A stretch of 64,000 nt of DNA, from positions 124,001 to 188,000 of the forward strand of contig WGME01000018.1 in assembly GCA_016125225.1 (NCBI GenBank), written 5' to 3'. Below are positions 51,915 to 62,115 of this stretch, one piece after another; position 1 is the stretch's first letter, and each line of letters starts with the position of its first letter. The notes below the pieces were generated by a model. That model saw only the letters and a program-made list of their open reading frames with translations, made no database searches and was not told where the DNA came from. Origin of the DNA: a bacterium (GTDB taxonomy: Bacteria; Planctomycetota; Planctomycetia; Planctomycetales; Planctomycetaceae). A program made the translations under genes and the position numbers.

Positions 51915-52903
51915 TTCACTCCCCGTTCGGTCAGGTCCATGAAGGCTTCATTCAAGTGCCGACGATCGGCCGCAAATCCGAGGATCGGCAAGTCCCACTC
52001 CAGGAACTGCCGTAGCAAGGCATTGGTCGTGGTGACCGTATCGTCAAAAGTCACGCGATACTCGGGGCGACCCGTTAGCGCCTCGATCTGAATGATTCCC
52101 GGCAGCTGCTCCAGTTGCGACGTCACATCGGCCGCCGTGTCATCCAACGTCAGGCGGTAAGTGGGATGTTGCCCGGTTTTCGTGAGCAGGTCGTGCATCG
52201 ATCCGGAGTATTTGATTTTTCCGCGATCGATGATCGTCACGGCATCGCAGAGTTCGGCGAGTTCGCTGAGAATGTGCGAGCTGATGAAAATCGTCTTCCC
52301 CATTCCCTTGAGGGCTTTGAGGATTTCCATAAGTTCGATGCGTGCCCGTGGATCGAGTCCTGAAGCCGGTTCATCCAGCAACAGCACCTGGGGATCGTTG
52401 ACCAGCACTCTCGCCAAGCTGACACGCTGCTGCATCCCTCGGGAAAGTCCCCCAATCAAATCGTTCCGACGAGCGCTCATGTCGGTGAGGGCGAGCACAT
52501 CATCGATGGTTTGAGTCCGTTGCTTGAGGGCCAATCCATACGCCGCGGCAAAGAAGTCGATGTACTCGAAGACGGTCATCTGACGGTACGTGCTGAAGTG
52601 GTCAGGCATGAAGCCGATACGGCGGCGCACCTCGCGCGTGTCGTAGACAACATCGTGACCGAACACTTTCACCGACCCGATTTGCGGCCGTAACAGCGTA
52701 CAGATGATTCGTAGCGACGTGGTTTTGCCGGCACCGTTCGGACCGACGAATCCGTGCAACGACTGGGCACCGACCTGAAAACTGACATGGTCGAGAGCAC
52801 GTCGTCCTTTGAAACTATGGACCACATCCCGCACGTCGATAACCGGCTTCAGTTTGGCAGCCACCTTGACAGGAGCTTCTTCCGGGATTTGCGTTTCACT
52901 CAT
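51911..52903 (-). CDS. ABC export ATP-binding protein
   Basis: A 330-residue ATPase. Walker A GPNGAGKTT, signature LSRGMQQRVSL, Walker B VLLLDEPASGLDP, and switch His SSHILSEL are all intact. A C-terminal ~100-residue extension (after about 225) is typical of GldA/CcmA-like ABC-2 exporters. It lies between a large membrane protein and the permease in one transcript. Confidence 0.9.
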   Translation of the reverse strand: MSETQIPEEAPVKVAAKLKPVIDVRDVVHSFKGRRALDHVSFQVGAQSLHGFVGPNGAGKTTSLRIICTLLRPQIGSVKVFGHDVVYDTREVRRRIGFMPDHFSTYRQMTVFEYIDFFAAAYGLALKQRTQTIDDVLALTDMSARRNDLIGGLSRGMQQRVSLARVLVNDPQVLLLDEPASGLDPRARIELMEILKALKGMGKTIFISSHILSELAELCDAVTIIDRGKIKYSGSMHDLLTKTGQHPTYRLTLDDTAADVTSQLEQLPGIIQIEALTGRPEYRVTFDDTVTTTNALLRQFLEWDLPILGFAADRRHLNEAFMDLTERGVK

Positions 52904-52988
52904 GGGCCACAGGTTCCCTTTAATGCCGTGCAGATGACACTCAAGATTCGAACGATCGACTCAATTTCTGTATGTGACTCTACCGGTA

Positions 52989-54905
52989 TCACTCACGTGG
53001 AGATTCCGACATGGGAACATCGATCACATAGATTCCCCAACCGTCCTGCTTGCCCAGATAGGGGTTCTGAATTTTGAGTTCGTCGGGCAAGGGGGCAAAA
53101 TAAATGAGCCGAGCCACATAGGGCGAAAGCTGGAAAGCCTGTGCATCGCCACGACTGCTGATATTCATTTCGCGGGTGATCAGGGGGATCAGCAAATCGC
53201 GATAGTGTTCCATGGCGGTTTTTTCGCTGTCACGCCACGGCTGATAGTTGTATTGCCACTGATTTTGATCGTTGATCCGCAGATAGCCTTCCGGCCCCCC
53301 CATATTGCCGCCCACAGTGAGTTTGCGCCCCTGGCGACCCACGGTGTAAAAACTCGTGCCATAGAGCAGCACGATGTTCTCCATTTCGGCAGGCAGATCG
53401 ATGGAACTTTCGAGCGATTGACCTGGCAGTTTCCCCTGCGAAACCTGCGTGAAATCGTTCCAGCGAAACTTCGGCATGGTTAACGGCAGTCGCATGCGAT
53501 AGGCGAATTCCCGGGACGAGAACGGAGGCATGTCGACGAAGAAGTTGGCATCGGCACCATTCAAAATGATCCCGGAGACATACTCATTAAAGTTGCACGT
53601 GGAATAGAGCGTCCCGTTGCCGGTGTGGCGAATTTCGTAATCTCCACCAGAGGTGACGAACACATTCGTCCAGCCCGCCACATCGACCTGACCATCAGGC
53701 AAGGTCTGCAGAATCGCCGTTGTGTTGACGGCAGTGGCTTCTCCGTATCCCCGTTGACCGACGATCGCGAACAGCACGCTGAAGACTCCGACGGTCGCCA
53801 ACAGCGCCAGATAGACCACCCGATAGTCGGAATACTTGCGGCCGAGCAGCCAGCAACCCGGAAAGACCAGTCCGATATAAACCCAGAACATCAGATGCAG
53901 CAACGGCCAGTTATGCTCGGGCCGCGTCATCTCCTTCAAAGTCCCCAGGAACGACCGCGAACTGAGGGGATCACTGGAATCGGCAAAGGAATTGAACCCC
54001 TGGGTCGATTCTTCGGAGTTTTCGAGATCGACTGCGGAAAGTTCTTTGGTTTCGCCTTCATAGTTGACCACGAGCCGCTTCGGTAGATTGGCAAACAAGT
54101 CGGTCAACGACTCTTTGTTCAACCCCTGCCGGCTGAGAGCCACACGGTAAACGCGACCGGCTCCATACGTTGAAAGATCCAGTGGCCCGTCAAGGACTTT
54201 CAGCGATGAAGGAAAATCGGGGTATTGGCCGCGAACAGTCTGCAGCACGAAAACCGTGCCCCCTTTGTACAGCCATTCCAGAAAGGCCTGCCGACGTGGC
54301 TCCGCCCAATCCGGGACACTGTCGATCAGCAAGGCTTGCAAGCTGTCGGTCGCCGTCACGAAAGGGGGAAAGAGTTCATCGGGGAAACGCTTGACTGGAA
54401 CACCACGCAAAGCGGGCGTACTAGCCGGTTCGATGAGCACGCGAGCAGGCCAACCCCGTTGAGGATCAGGCAGCTTGACCCGAGGCGCCCGTCGCCCCTC
54501 TTTGTCAATTTCCTGCACCGAAAAGCCTTCGTAATCGGCTCCCACATAGGGATAGAACTGCACCCACTTGCGAGCGAACGGCCCCACATAGACCGGTTCA
54601 ATAAGTGGAGCATCGACATCCTGGCCGGAATTCGTGTGCTTCTGCACCCGGTACTCCCCATCGAAGGCCACTGGCTGCGGATTGTCGACCAGGATCGACA
54701 ACACATTAAAGCGATGCCGGACTACCTTGCCATCGAAGCCCCAGCGCACGTCTTTAATCTCAAGAGCCAACGCCGAATGCGAGGCGAGCAGCCACACCAT
54801 CAGACAATAGCCGAGAATTCTGGCATCGCGAGCAACGATCCAGCAGACTCGATAACGCACATCAGTGGGAAAGCGTAATAGCAGACGTCCGGCCCGAAAC
54901 ATCAT
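52989..54905 (-). CDS. Large membrane-anchored protein of ABC module, unknown family
   Basis: A 638-residue protein upstream of the ATPase gene. It has an N-terminal hydrophobic segment (LGYCLMVWLLASHSALA) and further membrane helices in the middle (about 325-390: LLHLMFWVYIGLVFPGCWLL, VVYLALLATVGVFSVLF). The regions between look extracytoplasmic. The glutamine-amidotransferase-like pattern PSLL.DSVPDWAEPRRQAFLEWLYKGG (shortened) resembles GldG/DUF4350-type subunits. The start is unclear (GTG 54920, ATG 54905 or 54902). Its position suggests an accessory subunit of the exporter. Confidence 0.7.
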   Translation of the reverse strand: MMFRAGRLLLRFPTDVRYRVCWIVARDARILGYCLMVWLLASHSALALEIKDVRWGFDGKVVRHRFNVLSILVDNPQPVAFDGEYRVQKHTNSGQDVDAPLIEPVYVGPFARKWVQFYPYVGADYEGFSVQEIDKEGRRAPRVKLPDPQRGWPARVLIEPASTPALRGVPVKRFPDELFPPFVTATDSLQALLIDSVPDWAEPRRQAFLEWLYKGGTVFVLQTVRGQYPDFPSSLKVLDGPLDLSTYGAGRVYRVALSRQGLNKESLTDLFANLPKRLVVNYEGETKELSAVDLENSEESTQGFNSFADSSDPLSSRSFLGTLKEMTRPEHNWPLLHLMFWVYIGLVFPGCWLLGRKYSDYRVVYLALLATVGVFSVLFAIVGQRGYGEATAVNTTAILQTLPDGQVDVAGWTNVFVTSGGDYEIRHTGNGTLYSTCNFNEYVSGIILNGADANFFVDMPPFSSREFAYRMRLPLTMPKFRWNDFTQVSQGKLPGQSLESSIDLPAEMENIVLLYGTSFYTVGRQGRKLTVGGNMGGPEGYLRINDQNQWQYNYQPWRDSEKTAMEHYRDLLIPLITREMNISSRGDAQAFQLSPYVARLIYFAPLPDELKIQNPYLGKQDGWGIYVIDVPMSESPRE

Positions 54906-55075
54906 CCGCGATCTCGACACGAGGAACGGTCTTCAATTTCTGAACGGCATGAACGCGACTACGGATCAAAGCACAGCGCGGGGCGAAACGCAACACTGCC
55001 CGTTTGACCTGAGGCGGCGAGTGACCCAGAATGCGCTGAGCTGTCCATAGCTCATTCTTCAGAGGGACCCATTTC

Positions 55076-56575
55076 ATGTACAACTTTGATCAACAACGAC
55101 GAGTTTCCATCTCGCTCTGGGCGGGACTTTGTGCGCTGATTTTCCAGGTCACGGTTCCAATAGGTCTCTGCACCGCAGCCGAGCCACCGAGGCCGAACAT
55201 CATCCTGATCATGCCGGACGACCAAGGCTATGGCGATCTGTCGTACACAGGCAACCCGATTCTAAAAACTCCGCATATCGACCAGTTCGCCAGCCAGAGT
55301 GTGCGGTTTACCGATTTCCATGTCAGCCCCACGTGTGCTCCCACGCGTTCCGCCATCATGACCGGTCGGCACGAGTTCAAGAATGGAATCACTCACACCA
55401 TTATGGAACGTGAGCGGCTGACATTGTCCGCGACCACATTGCCCGAAGTCCTGCATCGGGCCGGTTACAAGAACGGCATTTTCGGCAAATGGCATCTGGG
55501 CGACGAAGATGCCTACCAGCCGGGCCAGCGCGGGTTCGATGAAGTCTTCATTCATGGCGGCGGGGGCATCGGGCAGACCTATCCCGGCAGTTGCGGCGAT
55601 GCCCCTGGCAATTCGTATTTCAATCCCGTGATTCGACACAACGGCACATTTGAAACGACGAATGGCTACTGCACCGATGTCTTTTTCCAGCAGGCACTCC
55701 GCTGGATTGAACAGACCAAAGAGCAGCCCTTCTTTTGCTACCTCACCCCCAACGCCCCGCATTCCCCCCTGGACTGCCCACAAAACGAAATCGACCGATA
55801 TGCTGGCAAAGTGCCCGATCCACAAGCCCGTTTCTTTGGCATGATTTCGAATATCGATGAGAACATCGGTCATATGCTGGCGAAGCTGGATGAGTGGAAT
55901 CTGGCGGACAATACGCTGGTGATCTTCATCACCGACAACGGTTCGGCCAGTGGGTCCAAAATTTTCAATGCAGGCATGCGGGCGGCCAAGGGCTCTCCTT
56001 ACAACGGTGGCACACGCGTGCCGAGTTTCTGGCGGTGGCCTGGCCATTTCACGCCCGCGGATTGTGACGCACTGACCTGCCATTGGGACATACTGCCGAC
56101 GTTGATGGACCTGCTGCAGATTAAGGCCGATGAGAAACTGGCCCAGCAGATTGAAGGGCGGTCCATGTTGCCGTTGCTGAATGATCCACAGGCGAAATGG
56201 GCTGACCGATTTTTCTTCACCCACGTCGGACGATGGGATCATAAATTCGACCCGCGAGACCAACCCGATCTCGTCAAATACTCGAAGTGCAGTATCCGCT
56301 GGAAAAACTGGACGCTGGTCTCGACGGTCAAAGACGGACCTGCCAAGTGGGAGTTGTATGATCTTGCGGCGGACCCGGGTGAGTCACAGAACCTCGCTGG
56401 TGAGCATGCCGATGTGGTGGCAACGATGTTGCACGCCTACGACGCTTGGTGGCAAGACGTGTTGCCGTGCATGGTCAATGAGCGGGTGCAGGGCCCGCAG
56501 GTGAATCCGTTTCATGCGGCCTATTGGGCCCAATATCAGGGCTCCGGCCCGAACAACGTGCCCCCCAAAAAGTAA
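55076..56575 (+). CDS. Exported sulfatase (arylsulfatase type)
   Basis: A 499-residue formylglycine sulfatase. A signal peptide (about residues 10-35) directs export. IILIMPDDQGYGDL carries the metal-binding Asp48-Asp49, and C87-A-P-T-R91 in SPTCAPTRSAIMTGRHEF (shortened) is the formylglycine site, followed by GKWHLG and ITDNGS. Planctomycetes have many sulfatases for marine or plant polysaccharides; the substrate here cannot be told. The gene is monocistronic with a strong terminator. Confidence 0.94.
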   Translation: MYNFDQQRRVSISLWAGLCALIFQVTVPIGLCTAAEPPRPNIILIMPDDQGYGDLSYTGNPILKTPHIDQFASQSVRFTDFHVSPTCAPTRSAIMTGRHEFKNGITHTIMERERLTLSATTLPEVLHRAGYKNGIFGKWHLGDEDAYQPGQRGFDEVFIHGGGGIGQTYPGSCGDAPGNSYFNPVIRHNGTFETTNGYCTDVFFQQALRWIEQTKEQPFFCYLTPNAPHSPLDCPQNEIDRYAGKVPDPQARFFGMISNIDENIGHMLAKLDEWNLADNTLVIFITDNGSASGSKIFNAGMRAAKGSPYNGGTRVPSFWRWPGHFTPADCDALTCHWDILPTLMDLLQIKADEKLAQQIEGRSMLPLLNDPQAKWADRFFFTHVGRWDHKFDPRDQPDLVKYSKCSIRWKNWTLVSTVKDGPAKWELYDLAADPGESQNLAGEHADVVATMLHAYDAWWQDVLPCMVNERVQGPQVNPFHAAYWAQYQGSGPNNVPPKK

Positions 56576-56603
56576 GTGCAGCGAAACATCAAGCTGCTCA
56601 TGA

Positions 56604-56643
56604 AAGCAACCCTGGTTGGCTTCAACCAGGGTTGCTTCTTTTC
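56604..56643 (+). terminator. Strong terminator after the sulfatase gene
   Basis: Perfect 15-pair stem, arms 56604-56618 and 56623-56637, then CTTTTCC. It begins 28 bases past the stop. Confidence 0.9.
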
Positions 56644-56675
56644 CGGCTCTGGGCTCTCGCCACTTATCGCTAGGT

Positions 56676-58094
56676 TTAGTAAGGCAAGAACCGGCGATTG
56701 AACTTCCGTTCGTATTCGGGAAGCTGCGTGGCCCGTTCGTCGTAGATTCGCTTCAGTGGGAAGTCGGTAGGTGGACGCTCGCCGTTGAAGCGGTAGAAGT
56801 TCTGCCAGATGATTACGGCGGTAATGCCGTCTTCCACCATGTCCTCTTCGATCTCCAGTTCCGGATACTTCTTGAAGATCTCTTCGAGCAGTGCCATCAC
56901 GCGAGTGGCATGTTCGTGGGCTTTCTCGAAGTTCTGTTTGCGGTACTCTTCCACGGCGGCAAACAGCAACCAATGCGCCTCGGCGGTATCGGGTTCCGCT
57001 TCACATAACGCCCGCGTTCGCCAGTAGCGATAGTTAGTCATGTTCTGATAGGCCATGACCGCATCGGCGATTTTGCGGTAATCGGTCGGTGTTTTAGCGA
57101 GATCCTTGATCGCCTCTTCCGTCATTTCCATGCGAATCCGCAGGATATCACCGCGATAATCGACGGTGTATTCTTCCTGACCGTAGGACTGGGTCCAGTC
57201 TTTGAAACCTTGTTCCCAGGCGGTCCGGGTCTGTTCACGCAGCTTGTCGCGGACTTCCAGTTGCATGGCCGCTTGCTGTTCTTCGGTCAGCTTGGTATTA
57301 GCTGCACGACGGTCGTACTCTTCATTGAAACCGTACTTCTGCAAAGCCGAGGCATAGTCGAGCTGTGACCGGGCCGGATAAGAACGGAAGATCGAACGAT
57401 CCATGATCGTTTGCCGATTCCCCTGGCCTTCGATGTCGTTCGCTCGAGTAAACCATTCCTTGGCGACGAGGTAGTTGTCTTCATCGGTGGGATTGAACTC
57501 CGGATCGACGTTCCCTTCGTAGATCGGGTTCGGGTCGGCACGGAAGAACCGTCGGAAGAAACGGGCCTCATCCGACAGGCCGATTTTCGGTCCATAGATG
57601 CGGCCGGTATGCCATAGCAGGTCCGAAGAATTCCGGTTGCGGTTCACGCCTTCCTGCAGGAACTTGCCCCCTTCCTTGACCCAGAAATAGCGATCGGAAA
57701 CCGCGTCCCATTCAACAGAAACGTTGTAGGCCAGGTTCCAGCCGTTGTACTCCCACACTTTGACATAGTGCGGCTGCAGTCGGATGATTGACTCGGTGGT
57801 GGCCCGCATGGCCGCCCAGTCTTTGTGGTTTTTCTGCTCTTCGGCCTGGACCCACAGCACGTTGGCCGCCACGCCCCGCAAACCGAGCAGCACCAGATTC
57901 ATCGCGGCACTGGATGGATCGATCTTGCCCAGATCGCTTTCGCCCAGATCATACTCCTGCCGCTGCCGGGCAATGACCCCGGCGGCTTCGCCTTTAGAAT
58001 CGGCGGGCATGCCCAGAGAAATGATGGGGATGAGCAGCAGCAGAATGCCGCCCAGATACAGGAACTTGCGTTGTTGAGAGTTGAACCGGTTCAT
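56676..58094 (-). CDS. Membrane-anchored helical protein of second ABC module
   Basis: A 472-residue protein with an N-terminal membrane helix (FLYLGGILLLLIPIISLG) and a long extracytoplasmic helical region. Parts look TPR-like (DWAAMRATTESIIRLQPHYVKVW, HWLLFAAVEEYRKQNFEKAHEHA). ATG 58094 overlaps the permease stop (ATGA), which sets the start and couples translation. No defined family was recognised; I believe the type is restricted to planctomycetes and relatives, but this needs a search. Probable accessory component of the exporter. Confidence 0.72.
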   Translation of the reverse strand: MNRFNSQQRKFLYLGGILLLLIPIISLGMPADSKGEAAGVIARQRQEYDLGESDLGKIDPSSAAMNLVLLGLRGVAANVLWVQAEEQKNHKDWAAMRATTESIIRLQPHYVKVWEYNGWNLAYNVSVEWDAVSDRYFWVKEGGKFLQEGVNRNRNSSDLLWHTGRIYGPKIGLSDEARFFRRFFRADPNPIYEGNVDPEFNPTDEDNYLVAKEWFTRANDIEGQGNRQTIMDRSIFRSYPARSQLDYASALQKYGFNEEYDRRAANTKLTEEQQAAMQLEVRDKLREQTRTAWEQGFKDWTQSYGQEEYTVDYRGDILRIRMEMTEEAIKDLAKTPTDYRKIADAVMAYQNMTNYRYWRTRALCEAEPDTAEAHWLLFAAVEEYRKQNFEKAHEHATRVMALLEEIFKKYPELEIEEDMVEDGITAVIIWQNFYRFNGERPPTDFPLKRIYDERATQLPEYERKFNRRFLPY

Positions 58095-59767
58095 TTCGCC
58101 TCCAACTCGCGGGTCCGCAGGCAGAAGTAACCGAGCAACACACACGGGATGAAATACCCGAGCGTGATCGCCAGGCCTGGATAGACCGCCGTCGCGACGT
58201 TGACATCAAATCCGTTCGACAGGTAAGACAGCGAACGCGTAAAGAAACTGAAGTCGGGAATGATATTGTAGACCAGCCACATCAGGTTCACGAGGGCCGA
58301 ATCGACAAACCGCATGACCGTGGTCGCCGTGCCTTCCGGCAAATCGGTGGTCGGGTTCATGTGCTTAACGAGGCGGTAGATCGACTCGAACACGCCACCC
58401 CCGGCCTCTTCGTTGTTCACAATCTTCGCCATGAATTCGCGGGCTGTTTGGCCAATGATCACCAGGCAGAAGGTGAGCAATGTCGCAACCGGGCCTTTGA
58501 CAAAGGTACTGGCAGTCACGCTCAGCACGACAACCAGAATGAGCATCATTTCAATGCCCAGGACGGCTTTGACGTAACCCACCCAGAACGAAAGATCGGG
58601 GGTGCGGATGAATAAGTCGGGACGAGCCATCCCCAGATACTGGCCGGGATCAATACACAGGACTTCGACCAGCATGGTCCCAGCTGGGTAGATCACATTC
58701 TTCGTTTCCGGGTCGACCACAGCTTCTTTCGAGACGAGGTCATCAATCAGATCATAAGCAGCGGCGGTCTCTGCTTCATCTGCGGCGGCCGGGCTGGCTT
58801 CCGCCACCTTGCCCAGCTTTCGCGGAATGATATCGGTCCGACCACGGAACTCGTTCACCGTCTTCAAGGGAATCGGAACGCGCAATCCTGTCTGGGGATT
58901 GACGAGCACGTATTGATAATACAGTGCCCGCTTCATGTCCCCTTTATGGCTACGGAAAGCCTGAAAGCGATTCTCCAGCCGCAGGTTGCCATCACTATCG
59001 AGAACGCTGGCATCCAGATTGATGAAGGTCCAGATGGCACGGGCTTTCGTGGCCCCTTCGATGTAGCTGTGGAATTCCCAGATATCGCCGACATTGATGC
59101 CCTTTGCGGCATCGTTGCCTTCGCGGTCTTTGAAGGCGAGATAGCCGAAAACGGGTTTGCGACAGGTGAGTTGTTCCTGGGCCACTGCCGGCAGTTGCCG
59201 TTTGATCCAGAAGCCACCGACGACCGCCATCACCACCAGCACAATGGTGCCGACAAAGGCGAAACCGAACATACGACCGAGCACAATTTCCAACCGTCGG
59301 GCGGGCTTTGTGACCACGGTGTGCAGCGAACGTTGCTTGATATCTTCCGGCAAACCCCAGCAGGAGAGGAGCAGCACCACAGGCAGGATCAACCAGCTGA
59401 TGGCCCGCAGCACGAAGGTGACATAAACCTTCACCTGAAACTCGGGAGCCAAGGTTGAAGCGGACAGGAACCAGCCCGCGAACATGAACAAAATGCCGAA
59501 CACCACGAAGACCAGCAGTGCCCGTCGCCGGATGGCTTCACGGAAGGTGAGTTGTGAGAGGGCAAAGATACGGCGTGGTGACAATGACACCAAGTCACTG
59601 GCCATCAAGCCGACTTCATCGGTCCACATGGTTAAACCACGGGTGCCCCGCGAACCGGCCATCACGAGTAGCGAAACCACCGTCATCAAACCAAGGCAGA
59701 CACCGACGATCAACAGCCAGTTGATGCCAGCGGCCGCAAAGTTAAAGGGTGTTGGATCAAAGTCCAT
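58091..59767 (-). CDS. ABC-2 type export permease, second module
   Basis: A 558-residue permease with about seven membrane helices and a large loop (about 200-360) outside the membrane. The block RRIFALSQLTFREAIRRRALLV (shortened) is typical of the cytosolic N-terminal segment, and QRSLHTVVTKPARRLEIVLG is the common gate-helix region. The ATPase gene ends 88 bases upstream; the anchored protein gene overlaps downstream. Confidence 0.85.
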   Translation of the reverse strand: MDFDPTPFNFAAAGINWLLIVGVCLGLMTVVSLLVMAGSRGTRGLTMWTDEVGLMASDLVSLSPRRIFALSQLTFREAIRRRALLVFVVFGILFMFAGWFLSASTLAPEFQVKVYVTFVLRAISWLILPVVLLLSCWGLPEDIKQRSLHTVVTKPARRLEIVLGRMFGFAFVGTIVLVVMAVVGGFWIKRQLPAVAQEQLTCRKPVFGYLAFKDREGNDAAKGINVGDIWEFHSYIEGATKARAIWTFINLDASVLDSDGNLRLENRFQAFRSHKGDMKRALYYQYVLVNPQTGLRVPIPLKTVNEFRGRTDIIPRKLGKVAEASPAAADEAETAAAYDLIDDLVSKEAVVDPETKNVIYPAGTMLVEVLCIDPGQYLGMARPDLFIRTPDLSFWVGYVKAVLGIEMMLILVVVLSVTASTFVKGPVATLLTFCLVIIGQTAREFMAKIVNNEEAGGGVFESIYRLVKHMNPTTDLPEGTATTVMRFVDSALVNLMWLVYNIIPDFSFFTRSLSYLSNGFDVNVATAVYPGLAITLGYFIPCVLLGYFCLRTRELEAK

Positions 59768-59855
59768 GAGACGCGTCCTGAAGGATCACGATCAGCAAAT
59801 ACAAAAGGAAAAAGCTTCTGCCCCCCAAACTTGGCTGGGACAGTACCACAACCGA

Positions 59856-60770
59856 TTAACCCGCCTGAGACTTGGAATCGGGGGTGACCAGACGATGTCC
59901 CGGACGCTCTTTGCTCTCTTGAACCGTTCGCAGGAAGAGTTCTTCAAGACTTGCCGTCGGGTGATCGACCTGGAATGAGGCATCGTGCTTCTTGAGAACC
60001 GCTTCCACCTCAGCGAGCGCTGCTGGCGTGAGTTGCGAACTGAGAATCTGCGTTTGATTCTGGCTCTTAAGCAGGTCCTCCACGCGACCGAGAACCTTGA
60101 GTTCTCCACCATACAGAATCGCGATGCGGTCGCAGACATCTTGCACGTCAGCCAACAGGTGGCTGCACATCAGAATGGTCTTGCCCTGCTTCTTCAGGTC
60201 CAGAATGAGGTCTTTCATGTCGCGATTACCGAGCGGATCGAGACCGCTGGTCGGTTCGTCGAGCAAGACGAGGTCCGGATCGTTGATCAGAGCTTGTGCC
60301 AGACCAATCCGGCGGGTCATCCCTTTGGAATACTCTTTGAGCTGACGCTTCCGGGCATGCGAGATTTTGACCAGATCGAGAAGCTTTTCGGTCCGCTCCT
60401 TGCGAACACTGGCAGGCATATCAAAGAGGCGGCCGTAGAAATCGAGCGTTTCCTCGGCGTTCAGGAACCGGTAGAGATACGATTCTTCGGGAAGATACCC
60501 GATGCGTTCGTTCTTGGAGACATTGCTCGCAGGCTCGCCGAGAATGCTGATTTCCCCCTCGGTCGGGAATAGCAAGCCGAGCAGCAGCTTCAGGGTCGTC
60601 GTCTTGCCCGATCCGTTTGGACCGAGCAGACCGAAAACTTCGCCTTTGTAGACGTCCAAGCTCAGAGAATTCAGAGCCCGTACTTTCTTGCGGCCCCAGA
60701 AATCGCGGTAGATTTTGGAGAGATTGCGAATCTCAATCACCGCTTCACGCGATGCACCACTGGTACTCAT
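59856..60770 (-). CDS. ABC export ATP-binding protein, second module
   Basis: A 304-residue ATPase with Walker [10 protein letters not shown], signature [11 protein letters not shown], Walker [14 protein letters not shown] and switch His [10 protein letters not shown]-terminal extension of about 75 residues is of the CcmA/GldA type. It pairs with the permease downstream. The start ATG 60770 follows 348 bases of non-coding DNA, so a promoter for this module should lie there. Confidence 0.9.
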   Translation of the reverse strand: MSTSGASREAVIEIRNLSKIYRDFWGRKKVRALNSLSLDVYKGEVFGLLGPNGSGKTTTLKLLLGLLFPTEGEISILGEPASNVSKNERIGYLPEESYLYRFLNAEETLDFYGRLFDMPASVRKERTEKLLDLVKISHARKRQLKEYSKGMTRRIGLAQALINDPDLVLLDEPTSGLDPLGNRDMKDLILDLKKQGKTILMCSHLLADVQDVCDRIAILYGGELKVLGRVEDLLKSQNQTQILSSQLTPAALAEVEAVLKKHDASFQVDHPTASLEELFLRTVQESKERPGHRLVTPDSKSQAG

Positions 60771-61118
60771 GAGGATGCCTGAACGGGACTGGAAGGAATA
60801 CGATGATGATCAAATAACAATGTTGAAGTCGCTGGCCGAGCATATCTGCCGTGGCAACTTCCGCGCGGAAGACAGCGCTGCTTACGCTGTGTTACGCCGA
60901 ACCCGCGCCAAGTGCTGGAAGAAATCTGTCGTGATCGATCAACAGGCTTTGCATCACGGCAAAGCCCTGGGAACGCTCACGACCTTCCCCACAGCGGGGA
61001 GCATCGTAAGAGAGCGGTTGAGGGGTTGCAAGCACTCACCGGCCAGACAGTTCCGTCAATTCCTGATGAAGACAAGCCGTGCCGGTTGTGCCGGTCGGCC
61101 AGTTCCGGTCGACCGCAA
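60771..61118. other. Intergenic region before second ABC module
   Basis: 348 bases. No known RNA, terminator or small gene is recognised. A frame on the plus strand (60715-61122) crosses it but begins inside the ATPase gene and has no ribosome site or family-like content. Confidence 0.45.
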
Positions 61119-62018
61119 CTAAAATCGTGCCTGGCGCTGAGACAGATACTCCACCAGGGCTCGATCAAAGGGCAGACTAGTGTCCAAAGGAACATAATCG
61201 GCCCCCATTTTGCGGCATTCCTGGCGGTACCGATCGCGTAACTCTCTTAAACTTTCCAGATAATCCATCCGGATACCCGGGGCGTCGAGCACCAGCGACT
61301 GGCTGGTTTCCGGGTCCTGAAAATCGACCAGCCCCTCGAATGGGAAATTCACCTCAGCTTCATCGAGGACGTGAAACACAATTACATCATGACCAGCGTG
61401 ACGGAACAGATGCAGGGCATCGATCACCGGTTGCTGATCGCACAGCAGATCGGATATGAGCATGATCAGACTTTTGTGCCGAATCATCGCGGCGATGCGT
61501 CGCAAATTTCCCACGACATCGGTCTCGCCCGCCGGGGCCGCTTTGGCAAGCACACTCAGAATAGTCCCGAGTTGCGTCCGTTTGCTTTTGGGAGAGAGGC
61601 TGGACCGTAACGCGGTATCAAATGTGATCAGGCCCACCGGGTCCTGCTGATGAACCATCATGTAGGCCAATGCAGCGGCCAAACAGATGCCGTAATCGAA
61701 CTTGGTGAGTTCCTGTCGATAGGTGTAGCCCATGCTGCCGGAGAGATCCATCAGGATATAGCCAGAGATGTTGGTCTCGGCCTGATATTTTTTGACGTAA
61801 TAGCGATCGGTCTTGGCATAGACCAGCCAATCGATATCTTTCGGATCATCTCCCTGTGTGTAGCGCCGATGCTCGCTGAACTCGACGCTGAAACCCTGAA
61901 ACGGCGACGCATGCAACCCGGTCAGAAACCCTTCCACAATAAACCGGGCGCGCAAGTCGAGCCGGGCGACACGCCGAATCACATCGGGCTTCAGATACTG
62001 TTCAGCATTCGCGGCCAT
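61119..62018 (-). CDS. DUF58 domain (vWA-like) protein
   Basis: A 299-residue cytoplasmic protein of the DUF58 family. EFSEHRRYTQGDDPKDIDW is the classic family motif, and LMDLSGSMGY the MIDAS-like DxSxS metal site. DUF58 proteins are usually beside a MoxR AAA+ ATPase and have roles in cofactor or complex maturation; no MoxR gene is present here. ATG 62018 is preferred to 62021 because GAGG is at better distance. Confidence 0.9.
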   Translation of the reverse strand: MAANAEQYLKPDVIRRVARLDLRARFIVEGFLTGLHASPFQGFSVEFSEHRRYTQGDDPKDIDWLVYAKTDRYYVKKYQAETNISGYILMDLSGSMGYTYRQELTKFDYGICLAAALAYMMVHQQDPVGLITFDTALRSSLSPKSKRTQLGTILSVLAKAAPAGETDVVGNLRRIAAMIRHKSLIMLISDLLCDQQPVIDALHLFRHAGHDVIVFHVLDEAEVNFPFEGLVDFQDPETSQSLVLDAPGIRMDYLESLRELRDRYRQECRKMGADYVPLDTSLPFDRALVEYLSQRQARF

Positions 62019-62056
62019 CATCGACCTCGCAGAGAAACGGTCTCTGCAGAATAGCA

Positions 62057-62088
62057 GAAAGCCCGGAGAAAACAGCCTCCGGGCTTTC
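62057..62088 (-). terminator. Hairpin between the exported protein and DUF58 genes
   Basis: A perfect 12-pair stem GAAAGCCCGGAG/CTCCGGGCTTTC with an 8-base loop. On the minus strand only a short TTTC precedes mixed bases, so it may be a weak terminator. It starts 28 bases past the stop at 62116. Confidence 0.5.
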
Positions 62089-62115
62089 GATTAACATTTC
62101 AGAGCCGACCGCCGC

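Noticed and set aside
54225-54878. 217-residue open frame on the plus strand
   Set aside because: Antisense to the large membrane protein of the ABC module; no recognisable domain.
55262-56263. 333-residue open frame on the minus strand
   Set aside because: Lies wholly antisense to the sulfatase, whose motifs are unmistakable; no ribosome site or family features.
60715-61122. 135-residue open frame crossing the gap before the second ABC module
   Set aside because: Begins inside the ATPase gene, has no ribosome site and looks like unstructured shadow sequence.
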